From Melampsora larici-populina 98AG31 (Eukaryota > Basidiomycota > Pucciniomycetes > Pucciniales > Melampsoraceae), in the NCBI RefSeq assembly GCF_000204055.1, contig NW_006768806.1, forward strand, positions 695,352 to 759,351: DNA of 64,000 bases. Reading direction: 5' to 3'. The position numbers and the translations under genes were made by a program. Positions 20,613 through 30,744 of this stretch are shown one piece after another. The notes under the pieces were generated by a model. That model did not search any database and had not been told where the DNA came from. It was given only the letters and a program-made list of their open reading frames with translations. Positions within the stretch are counted from its first letter, which is position 1. Every line of letters starts with the position of its first letter.

Positions 20613-22974
20613 AACCATTTTGGGTTTGAGGAGTTTGGTGAATTTGGGATCAAAGATGTGAAAGTAGATCAGGTATGTGAAGAATTTGTATGTATATATA
20701 TAATATGAAAGAAAAGAGAGAAAGTTGACTTGGTTGATTTGATTTGGTTATCAGATTTTCTCACATGAAAATTTTGTGAGAAAACAAGGACTGTCGGAGA
20801 CACTAAGCTCTACGAAAAATTAACAAAACCTTCATGAAGGTTCAAAGACAAAGGGTGAGCCAAGTGCTGATGAGACACGGCTAGGACGGACAGCGAGTTC
20901 TAAACTCGGACAAACCTGAACACAGGAAGGGCAGATGATGAAAGAGAGATAAATCTGCGATAGAGTGAAAAAAGAGTATAAAATGAAATAAAATAAAAGT
21001 AAACATATAAGAAATGAATATTAGTAAAGATCACTATGGCTAATTTTTGAGGATTAGTTTGTTAGAATCTCACCTTTAGAATCTTATTCCCCGATGAGGG
21101 AAAAAGATTCTGAAGGGAAAGAGACAGAGGTTTATGAGAGAAAACAAACATAAAATAGAAAAGCACAGACAGAAATGTCAAACACTTCAATCAACAAGCT
21201 AACCCTTAATCACATCCAAATGTAGAACTTCTTCTGATGATATCTAATTATAAACTCAATCACTACATTTCTCTTTACCAGAATTGAATTATCATCCTTA
21301 CCCAATCCGTCCAGAAGGATTTGTTATACACTCTTCATCAATGGTTTTGAAAACACTACATTGAGAATACATTATCAGTGTCAGAAGAATGTATTCTCCA
21401 ACATATTTTAGTACCAGGTATGAAGAAGGAACTGAAGGATCATAAAAGAAAAAGAAAAAAATTAAAAGGTTAGTAGAGAAGGAAATGAAGGAGAAGAAGA
21501 TTTTGAAGGGAAAGGAGGATCCGATGATGGAATTGAAGACAAAGATGAAGATGACATGGATGAAGATGAAGTTTAGACAATCGTTCATGATTGAAAGACC
21601 AGCCAATCAACCGCAAGCAGCACTAGATCAATCATCAACCTTTGAGCTGATAAACTAGGATTTACATCACTCTGTAAGACACAAAACGGAGGAGAATTAT
21701 CATTCAAAGCACTTGAAGAAAATTATCAGAAGATTAAAGTAAATGTAAACCAATGTTAAGCCTATCAAAATCAGAATCAGAATGTGCTTTAAATTGAAAT
21801 CAAATTGCAGAAATGTATGAACTTGATGATGAGGATCAGGAAAGGTTCCTTAGACAACTTAAACATGATTCACTTCGAAATTTCAATACATCATATACTA
21901 GCATAACCAAATTGACACTCATGATTCCTTTGCCTCTTTCACCTTTGTTATCATATTTTGATCCTAAGCATCATTGAAACTGATGATTGATAAGTGATTG
22001 ATGAAGAAGATCATGATATTGCAATAGAATAATTAGACAGAGTTTTGAATCAAACTCATCCAAATGGAGTTTTAAGACTCATCCAAATGGAGTTTGGAAT
22101 CAGACTCATCCAACTGAAGTTGAACCAAGCCTATTAACCAAAAAACAGAGCAGAGATTGAAATCAAATGAAAAAAATTGAATCCAACAACAACAACAGTA
22201 TCATCATCACCATCCAAGTTCTTAAATTTGGCATCTATTTCGAAAAGGTTTTTGATTTCAAAAGTAAACCCAAAGATGAAATCTATGGGAAAGTTTGATT
22301 GAATTGGAGAAGTTTTCGTATCAAAATTAAGTTAAAACCATTGAGGGATCACAAGTTTGGGAATGATCGGGTTACAAGTAGAAGGATTGAAAATGAATGC
22401 ATTCAGTTGAGTTTTTTCCCTCTTTTTCCTGTCTTTAGAATTCAAGCAACTGATTTGGTTTTTTAGTTTACCTTCTTTTTATAATATCAAAAAATACGAT
22501 GATAGGTTGTTCAACTCAGGATACATGATTTGTGCATCACTTGGTTTGATCTCAAATAAACACTGCTTTGATTGGTGTGATATCATCAACATCACCATAT
22601 CAACCTAATCACAATTGTCAAAGGTAGGACACCTTCAACAACTTCTCACTGCCAGGATTAAACACTGTCCTAATTGGGATAATGTGTTGCTTTTTTGGGA
22701 TAATTGATTTTTGCCATATAAATTTTAAGATGATCAAAGGCTTCAAACCACATAAGCTCAATAGTATGTTTCAAGTGACAAAATTAACATGATCATGCTC
22801 AATAGTGTGCTACGGCTTTTGGGAATATAAAACCCCTGATGTTGGTATGCTTGGCTTTGAAGGATCATGCATTATTGCTCACATCAGTCCGCTTGGATCG
22901 GATTGGAAACAGCTAAAAGCAACTTTGTTTTCAGAGCTTGACATGGCGGCGCCCGCCGCCCAATTGGCTAGTAT
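20613..22974. other. Gene-free AT-rich interior of the Mutator-like element
   Basis: Apart from repeat copy B at 21060-21403, I see no intact gene. Near 21.8-22.0 kb a frame reads DEDQERFLRQLKHDSLRNFN before stops, possibly a decayed retroelement Gag, but this is too little to call. A stretch at 22645 (CACTGCCAGGATTAAACA) resembles the miniature-element ends found elsewhere, but has no partner. Confidence 0.4.
21060..21403 (+). repeat. LTR-like direct repeat, copy B
   Basis: It starts TGTTAGAATCTCACC and ends TATTCTCCAACA, the TG...CA form of an LTR. It is followed by ttttagtaccaggtatgaag, which loosely resembles an initiator-tRNA primer site. The flanking pentamers (tagtt and tattt) do not match, so it is not a clean solo LTR. 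It is paired with copy A at 15736-16060 in direct orientation. Confidence 0.5.
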
Positions 22975-23690
22975 TGATTAAGATTGAGGACAGTTGAAGA
23001 ATAGTGAAAAAGATTGAGGATGATCAAAGAATAGTGATGAAGATGGAGGACAATCAAAGAATAGTGATGAAGATGGAGGACAATCAAAGAATAGTGATGA
23101 AGATTGACAATGATTGACGATGGTTGATGAAGATTGATGACAATTGACAAAGATTGAGGACAATTGACAAAGATTGAGGACAATTGACAAAGATTGAGGA
23201 CAATTGACAAAGATTGAGGACAATTGATGAAGGTTGAAGACATTTGAAGACGGTTGAAAACATTTGAAGAGGTTTGGAGAAGATTTTAGAAGATTAAAAT
23301 CCTGTCTTTAGTTGGTCCAGTTTGATGAGTGGAAACTATGAAAAAAGAAGATTGAGGACGGTTGATGAAGAAAGAAGAAGATCGAGGACATTTGACGAAG
23401 AAAGAAGAAGATCAAGGACGGATGACAAAGATTGAAGAATATCAAGGACAATCTAAGAAGACTGAAGAAGATCAAGGACAATCGAAGAAGAAAGAAGAAG
23501 ATTGAGGACAGTTGACAAAGATTGAAGAAGATCAAGGATGGATGACAAAGATTGAAGAATATCAAGGACATTTTAAGAAGACTGAAGAAGATCGGGGACA
23601 ATCAAATAAGAAAGAAGAAGATCGAGGACAGTTGACAAAGATTGAAGAAGATCAAGGACAATCAAAGAAGATTGATGATGATGAAAGAGG
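22975..23690. repeat. Right subterminal minisatellite
   Basis: Repeats of gattgaggacaattgacaaa and gaagaagatcaaggacaatc run for about 700 bp with periods of 20-36 bp. The minus-strand reading resembles the CT-rich array at 15075-15520, so the Mutator-like element carries similar arrays near both ends in inverted orientation. Confidence 0.75.
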
Positions 23691-23859
23691 TTTTGGAGGA
23701 GAGCGAGACGGGAAGGTACTTTGAAGCTCTTGAGACAGAAGGTAGAATGTCTCCGGTCGGAGGTGTTGATACCTGTGAGACCAAGCTTGTAGCTGGCTGG
23801 CCAACATGTGGTTTTTAGCTGTGGTAGAATCTAACATTTTTGTTTGAATTTTACAGTTT

Positions 23860-24169
23860 CAGAAATGTATTTTATGGTTTTTGGTTTTTGGTTTTTGATT
23901 TTTGATTTTTTGATTTTTTGATTTTTTGGTTTTTGGTGTTGCTGGTACTTTTTGTCAAAAGGTGACAATGCAATGAAAACGGTGTCGACCACTGGAAAAT
24001 TGGGCAAAAAGGGGTTTTTGCCATGACTTTTACTCCAGTACAGGGGTTTTATCCCTGTATTTGAGTATTTTCTGTAGTTTTGTCTTTGATTTTTGAATTT
24101 CGCACCCGGGGATTGTGATTTTCGTTTTTTGAAATTTCGCATTGTCACTTTGGAACGTCTCGCATTCCG
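23860..24169. repeat. Right terminal inverted repeat of the Mutator-like element
   Basis: It is the inverted copy of 14492-14880. The element ends at TCTCGCATTCCG, and TACATATGTA follows immediately at 24170-24179. Confidence 0.8.
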
Positions 24170-24179
24170 TACATATGTA

Positions 24180-25102
24180 TGTACCCAAAGACTAACTTGT
24201 AACATATATAACCACCTTCAGACAACTAATTACATGTATATAAAGCTTACAAAACATATGTAACGTGTAATAAATCATATACACATCTTAACTACATATA
24301 CATATACATTTGAAATGATATGTAATATGTAATCAAATATCAATTACACCTCATAACTCAGTGTCAAGAGTTAAAAAGTTTATATTACATATTACACATA
24401 ACATGTATATGTAATTAAGTATTATTAGTAATAATCCCAAATAATAATAATAATCAAACCCTAAACCAAACTAGGGATGTGAACAAATCTCACCACAGTT
24501 AGTTTTGGAGAGGAGAGTATATAAACCCCTCCTCTCCCAGCCTTGAGAAGATTTCCCCCCAAGCTTTATTACACACTACTTTTAAGAACAACTTAAAGTT
24601 TCACTGAAGTAACATCAAGAGTCTTATAAATATAAGACTAGTGATATCTTCATTACTTTAATCTGTTCCCTGATTAAAAGTAAGTAATACTCTTCACCTT
24701 CTCTGGATCCTCTACTTCCCCTAAGTAGAACTCTCATAGGTTGGTGACCATATAACAACCCAAGGTTGGTGACCATAGAACAACCCAGGTTGGTGACCAT
24801 AGAATAACCCAAGGTTGGTGACCATAAGAACAACCCAGGGTTAGTGACCATAGAACAACTAGTCTAGTGAACTTCAACCCACTCTTGAATCTGTCACTTG
24901 AAGATTAAAGGAAGGACTAGGATCCACCCTTCACCATTTACAATCTTATCTCAGTATCTTCCCTTCCTCATCCCTTTCCTTTGTTTATAATTCTTTGTAA
25001 CTACTTTTATATTTGAAATATAATCATAATTACTTGAATTATAAGACCCACCTTGCCCAATTAGTGAGCCTTGAGTACTCAAAAGAGTAACCCACCCTCA
25101 CA
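24180..25102 (+). mobile_element. Right piece of solo LTR 1
   Basis: With 14469-14491 it makes an LTR of about 946 bp that is colinear with 29665-30739. It contains a TATA-like box (gagtatataaacccctcctc at about 24513), then agtcttataaatataagact, then five tandem copies of a unit based on ggttggtgaccatagaacaa. It ends CCCTCACA and is followed by AGTGA, the same pentamer as before its left piece. No internal retrotransposon region is attached. Confidence 0.85.
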
Positions 25103-25107
25103 AGTGA

Positions 25108-28100
25108 CATATCCTTAAGTTTCTGTGAACCTGAAGGAAGCTGCTGAAACTCTGAACTCACTGAGCGGCTTAGAGCTGACTGATACAAAGAAGTTTGCTC
25201 AGGAGCGGAGCCTTGTGGTACACGTATTGGGATGAGCAACTTGCTTCCATGCTGGATAAACCTAGATGCGCTTGACCTGTGGTTGAGCGATATGTGTGGA
25301 GGTGTTTATTAGCATAGTCTTCTAAGCATCACACGCTCAGAACTGGGGCTTGTGACATCCTTCTTGACATATCCCACTCGATTAATCAAACATCAATCCC
25401 GATTTTAGTTCAATCTACTAGTGCCACGTTGTGAATACAGACAATTAAACGAGAAGGACAAGTTGGCTAATGACTGTATCTGAGCGGAATATTGAACTGC
25501 AGGGAAAAAATTCAAATAGTGAAAATATTTTTGGATTTTCTGGTAAACTTTTCTGGGACAAACGGAAACTGTCAAGGTATAAAAGATGAATAGAGCTTTG
25601 AGAAAAACATGATCCACAGTGTGAATTATCGCGGCAATCTTTTGTGACTACTTGACACTTTGCTTTTTCCTGCCTTGAAGCTAACTGCTCCTCTCGCTTG
25701 TGTGATCTCTTGACTTCCCCCATTCCCTTCAGTCAACTCGCAGAGCCAACTTCCAATAAACTTTACAATGCAAAAATGAACCAAACTCTACCAGACCAGC
25801 ACTTTAAATTTCTGAGCAGAAATTGCTTAAGCAAACGCGCCCTAAGGAAACATCAAATCAAATAAGCAATAATCAAAAAAACCCACCACAAATAGCACAC
25901 ATAAATGATATCATGAATCAAATAATAATCCCTTACATGACTCTATTTGTAGTGCAGCAACAGGAGCAGTAGGGGGAAGAAGATGTGGTTGGTAGTAAAA
26001 TGTCTGGGGCTTCCTAGATCCAGGTCTGAAATAATTCATTAAACAGGAAAAATTGTGCAGATGTTGGTACACTTGCAACATCTGGGTGAGAGGCCTTCTA
26101 TTTCAAGTGCCAGGCATTGGTGGACAATATTGGCCATGATTTCTGGACGCATGTGGATGGACTTGAGGAGCAAATGGTCCAGGAACATAATACTCATCAA
26201 TCATACCAAATGACTGAGGTAGTGATTGGACTTGGATACACAAATAAAGATGGCCCTGTCAAAGGTTGAGTGGGGGACTTGGTGGGTTGTTGACAAGAAG
26301 GAATGTTGAGACTGTCAGATGCAATCTGACTAACTTGACACAAGTCCCAATTATTGCAGGTCTTTTTTAACCTTTGCAAGCTCAGTGCCATGGAGAGGGA
26401 ATTGCAACTTAGCTCTTTTTGGTGAGCAAGCAGGGACCTGAGAAGACTCACTTGAGTAAATGGGCTATACAGCGTAATATATTCTGGAGTTGAGACACTA
26501 CACTATCTCTGAGGAGAACAAAGTCTGCAGAAGTTTGAAATGAACCACTTTCCTTCCTGAACACAGCTCAGCAGTCAACCAGTCCTTTTGCAAGATCAAG
26601 AGGATCAAGAAGTGTTTTTCTCAAGCAAATGAAATTCAATGACCAATTGAATCCAGTTTAAACTGACAAGAGGTCAGGTATTATTTCAAAAATCCAGTAC
26701 TTATTGCCTGCACATCAAATTTTTATTTTGAGAAAGTCTCATAGTTCTTCAGCGTTGAGAGTGAGCTATGGAAAATCTGAATAAATAGATTGGAAGAGGA
26801 TGTTCACAGGAATCTCCAGTCAAAATGCGCACAGGGGTTGATTGAGACAAAGTGGGAGTTTTTGAGGTTTTAAAAACCTTCCAGCCAAACTCTATATTTG
26901 AACCCCCTCATAAGACTTGGATCTTGAAAATCTTCAATCTTTATCAATATACAGATCCATTAAATCTCATAATATGCTTCACACTATGTTCCTCCACATT
27001 TCTGTAAGAGATGATGAAACAAATAACTGTGAAGAAAGTTATGGAACTTGGAGGATATACGTACCAATCCCTTGCTTGAAGGTGCCTGGCTTGAGAGTCC
27101 CTGTTGCATAGCCGGAAATCTCGATTGGGATGCTGCAAAGGTTGGAAACAAATAATGTGGTATACATATTGCTGGATTGGGAGGGAATGTGGGAATGATG
27201 TAAATGAACCGTAGTGACCGTAGGCCACTCCGGACTACGGTGAAATTAACAAGGAAATGCTGAGCAGTGGTAGTAGTACGGTAGGCCCCCCATACTTTTC
27301 CCAGTTTTCCACACTACGGTGAGGTTGGACCGCAGGCTACGGTGTCCAGACTGTACTGTAGGCCGTTTTTTGCCGCGGTTTGGTTTGTGTGTTGGCAGGA
27401 CAATGATGAAGTGCTTTCTCTGATGTCTCAATGGTAGACTCTTGAATTGGGTATGAAGTTGGTTTGGATAATTGTGATCCAGTTGGAGGCAAGCTGCTGG
27501 TAGGAGAAAGAGGGAAGATGGACAAAAGGGCTACAGGCAAAAAAGGAGCTAGTTGAGGATGAGTTATAAGAAGGTTAGAAAGGTCTTGAAGATTGAAGCC
27601 TTAGAGAGACAAAATGTCTTGCATGGGATAGCACATATGGGTTCATGGAAGTATGTTGACATTTTCCCATGTGAACTCTCAAAGTTGAGGTTTCCATATA
27701 GGCTCATTCAGTTTGCTGAGTGGAATTTCTGTTACATGAGGAGTTCAGCACAAGCTGAGAGCTCAAAGATCAACAAGCTTGCTGAGCATCAGATCTTTGA
27801 CTAAGCACTAACTAAGGCTAGGACACACAAAGGCAGATGGGATTAGACACATTATGGACACAATTGCAACACTGTCAACCCCCCTCAATGTTGAGAGGGG
27901 ATCTGGCGGTCCTTGTGACCCACCTTTTAATTTAGTTTAGATTTTGTTAACTCCAAATTGAAGACAACTATTGTGGGATTTGGGTTTAGTTAGCTTGGCC
28001 CTGGCTAAAGATCTGTAAATTTGGCCTTGCTGAAGCCAAATTTGACACCAATGATTGGAGATGCTCTTGACACTTGGTTACGTGCTCATCACACATTGAA

Positions 28101-29429
28101 AGTGGTTCAGGTGATACCCAGGATTGATCAGAATCATGAGATCTACAAGATGGGCTTTGGTAATTAAATTGGAGCACTTTGAGCAAAGGTTGTAATTTTA
28201 AAAATGAGTTTCAGCTATAGTTCACAGGAAAGATAACCTTTACACATCATAAGAAGATCTATACAACCTTAAAATGACTCCAATTAATAATTTCACAGCT
28301 TAAATCATGTCATACATTAGTAATAAGTTGATCATAAGACCACATCAGGGGGGTTTTGAGGGCTTTTGTTAAAAATGATTGGTTTTAGCTGAGTCTCATC
28401 AGCCAAAATTTGGCTGGGTTGGACCTGTAGGGCTTGCAGGGGGCTCCTCAACCAAGCAAAATTTTGCAAATGAGCCCTCATTTTACCTAATTTGTGACCT
28501 TTCATTCTTTATCATGGGGTAACAAACATAATTAAAAGAAAGAAAAGGGCTCAAGAATTCTTTTGCACTCAGACTGGCATAAAACTGCATGGACCAAAGG
28601 ACTCAAGGCAAGGAACTTTAAGGGAGGCATGCCATCCACATATACAAGGTATTGTCTCCCTCCTTTGCTAAACTGTTTTTCCCTTGTCTTTTCTTTCCTT
28701 TTCCAACTTCCTTTGATCACACTTTTGTCCTTCATACTAATTTTGAAAAGTTGATCAGAATTGTATCATCCCTGAGTTGGTCATTGAATCATTGAAGAAT
28801 TTCAGGATTCAAACTCATTCACTTCAAGATGTAATTGGAGGAAAAGCTAAGGAAAATTAATGTTTATTAAACAATTTATTAAATGACAAAATCAATTCTA
28901 ATACATAGATTTACAGCATTAAGGACTTTGTTTGTTTAAGATCAGCTGCTCTTTTGGTTATTGGCAGTAAATCTTTGGAGCTTAAAGAAGGGGTTTCTTT
29001 GACTAAGACTAGCTTTGAATCTGGTAATGCTAAATTAGCTTTTAATTAATCACTTGGCAAGTTTTTTTCTAGATTTATCAAAAGTTTGATTCCTGTAAAT
29101 CAATTGAAGGCTTTATTTCTCCCCTAGCTGTTTATTTATTTTTCTCAAAGTGGTACAAAAATTACCAGCTCTCTTTTTGTAAAAACACTGCTACTCTGCA
29201 CTAAGATCAGAACTCAGATTGATTGATCTGTACTGGCAAGTTCCAATCTGTTTTGATTCAGAGACTAATCAGATAGAATATTTTGGTTGAATCAAATAAT
29301 GTGTAAAATGAAATCAAATCACTCGTTCAAGTCTTGAAGTTCATGTTATTTGTGCACACAAGGGAATCAAATTGACTAAAGAAAATTGAAGTGAAGCCCC
29401 CTTCTTTTTGAGAAGGGGCTACAGATCTC
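25108..29429. other. Gene-poor stretch between the two solo LTRs
   Basis: No gene could be recognised in 4.3 kb. Short open frames at 26197-26451 (minus; begins MSLLRSLLAHQKELSCN) and 27553-27804 (plus; RMSYKKVRKVLKIEALERQN) have coding-like composition but no identifiable domain. A small group of dyads lies at 27205-27375. A hairpin (ccccctcaatgttgagaggg) is near 27880. Confidence 0.4.
27205..27375. repeat. Small cluster of dyads around ACCGTAG/CTACGGT
   Basis: CCGTAGT and ACTACGG alternate in both orientations at least six times in 170 bp, for example ccgtaggccactccggactacgg. It resembles, at small scale, the hairpin-rich elements at 13536 and 29430. I found no clear terminal repeat or target duplication. 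Confidence 0.4.
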
Positions 29430-29635
29430 CACTGCCAGCATAGATGCCTCGGGTTGAGAAATCCGAGGCATCATCGGAGGCAAATCCTCGGACAGACCTT
29501 GTCCGAGGTTTGCGCCCGAGGTATTTTTTTGCCCTGAGAATTACCTCGGATCAAAACCTCGGGAAGCTTCTGTCCGAGGTTTTGCATCCGAGAATACCTC
29601 GGATTTTGTAATCCGAGGTAAATATGTTGGCAGTG
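29430..29635. mobile_element. CACTA-type miniature element with internal CCTCGG hairpins (206 bp)
   Basis: The ends are CACTGCCAGCATA and TATGTTGGCAGTG, inverted copies with one mismatch. CTC is duplicated at 29427-29429 and 29636-29638. The ends match those of the elements at 41675 and 63337. The interior is a chain of CCTCGG/CCGAGG dyads (about ten half-sites), able to fold into several nested hairpins. It has no coding capacity. Confidence 0.8.
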
Positions 29636-29664
29636 CTCTTGACACCCCCCGGTTCGACCCAAGG

Positions 29665-30739
29665 TGTCAGCCCTGGGTACATATACATGTACCCAAAACT
29701 AACTTATAATATTGGACTTTTACTTATAAACCTAATTACATGTACATACAGCTTATAAAACACATGTAACATATAATAAAACATATACAAACATCAATTA
29801 CATATGTATATACACTTAAAAACATATGTAACATGTAATAAAATACCAATTACACCTCATAACTCAGTGTCAAGAGTTAAAATGCTTATACTACATAAAT
29901 TACATAACACATATATGTAATTATGTAATATTAATAATAATAATAATTAATAGTAATTATTAAACCCTAAACCACAGTGATGATACAATCAAATATCATT
30001 ACAATTTGGTTTGGAGAGGAGGATATATAAACCCCTCCTCTCTCAGCCTCCAAGGATTTTCCCTCAAGCATATATTTTACACATCTCTTTTAAAGAACCC
30101 TTTAAAGTTTCTTTGAAGTACATAATCAAAAGTCTTATAAATATAAGACTGGTGATTCACTTCATATCTTTAAAGTTAGCTTCCTGACTAAAAGATAAAG
30201 TAACCTTATTCTTCATCCTTTGGATCCCTACTTCCCCTAAGTAGAACACCCCTATCAGGTTAGTGACCTTCCAATAAACATCAGGTTAGTTACCTTCAGA
30301 ACAACTACAGGTTAGTGACCTATATCAACTCACAGGTTAGTGTACCTTCAGAACAACTACAGGTTAGTGACCTATATCAACTCAAGGTTGGTGTACCTTT
30401 GGAACAACCATAAGTTGGTGACTTTATAACAACCAGATTTGTGACCTCTTATCACTCTTCAATCAGCCCCATTGAAGATTGAAGGAAAGACCTGGATCCA
30501 GCTTTCAACAATTATATAATAATTAACCCCTTGAACCTCCTTTTTAGGAGTCATTTAACTGTAGTCTGTCTGGGTTTATCCAAACAGACCAGTTCACTCT
30601 TCCTTCTTCCTCTCTTTCCCTTATAATTTTATTGTAATACTTTATATTTGAAATATACTTTAATTATTTAAAAATTATAAACCCACCTAGCCAGATCTTA
30701 GTGAGCCTTGAGTACTCTCTTGTATACTCAACCCTCACA
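29665..30739 (+). mobile_element. Solo LTR 2 (1075 bp), same family as LTR 1
   Basis: It begins TGTCAGCCCTGGGTACATAT and ends CCCTCACA. CAAGG flanks both sides (29660-29664 and 30740-30744), a perfect 5-bp duplication, so it is a solo LTR left by recombination between LTRs. A TATA-like box (ggatatataaacccctcctc, about 30020) and agtcttataaatataagact are conserved with LTR 1. Its internal tandem repeats are based on caggttagtgacct. It lies only 29 bp from the miniature element at 29430-29635. Confidence 0.9.
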
Positions 30740-30744
30740 CAAGG

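Larger units (their letters stand above)
14492..24169. mobile_element. Non-autonomous Mutator-like element, 9.68 kb, with long terminal inverted repeats
   Basis: The element begins CGGAATGCGAGA and ends with its reverse complement TCTCGCATTCCG. It is flanked by TACATATGTA at 14482-14491 and 24170-24179, a 10-bp duplication. Its ends are inverted repeats of about 300-390 bp sharing ACGAAAATCA, CGGGTGCGAAATTCAAAAAT, AAATACAGGGATAAAACCCC and TGTACTGGAGTAAAAGTCAT. Long TIRs and 9-11-bp duplications are characteristic of Mutator-like elements. No transposase ORF is present. The interior holds minisatellites, a short ORF, a CACTA-ended element, a tandem duplication and a large palindrome array. The insertion interrupts a solo LTR that is otherwise colinear with the LTR at 29665. 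Confidence 0.8.

Noticed and set aside
22645..22665. CACTGCCAGGATTAAACA as another miniature-element end
   Set aside because: It matches the family end at most positions, but no inverted partner or 3-bp duplication was found nearby.
22968..23724. Long hydrophobic and charged ORFs on both strands
   Set aside because: They are readings of the GA-rich minisatellite (LSSIFVN- and KIEEDQG-type repeats).
12825..25850. hAT-like ends: taagggcacattcacttatg at 12828 and the complement of gcttaagcaaacgcgcccta at 25823
   Set aside because: They resemble each other only loosely, and no matched partner or 8-bp duplication was found for either.
29640..29664. ggttcgaccc as a tRNA T-arm
   Set aside because: The flanking bases do not form a T stem or acceptor stem, and no A box lies upstream.
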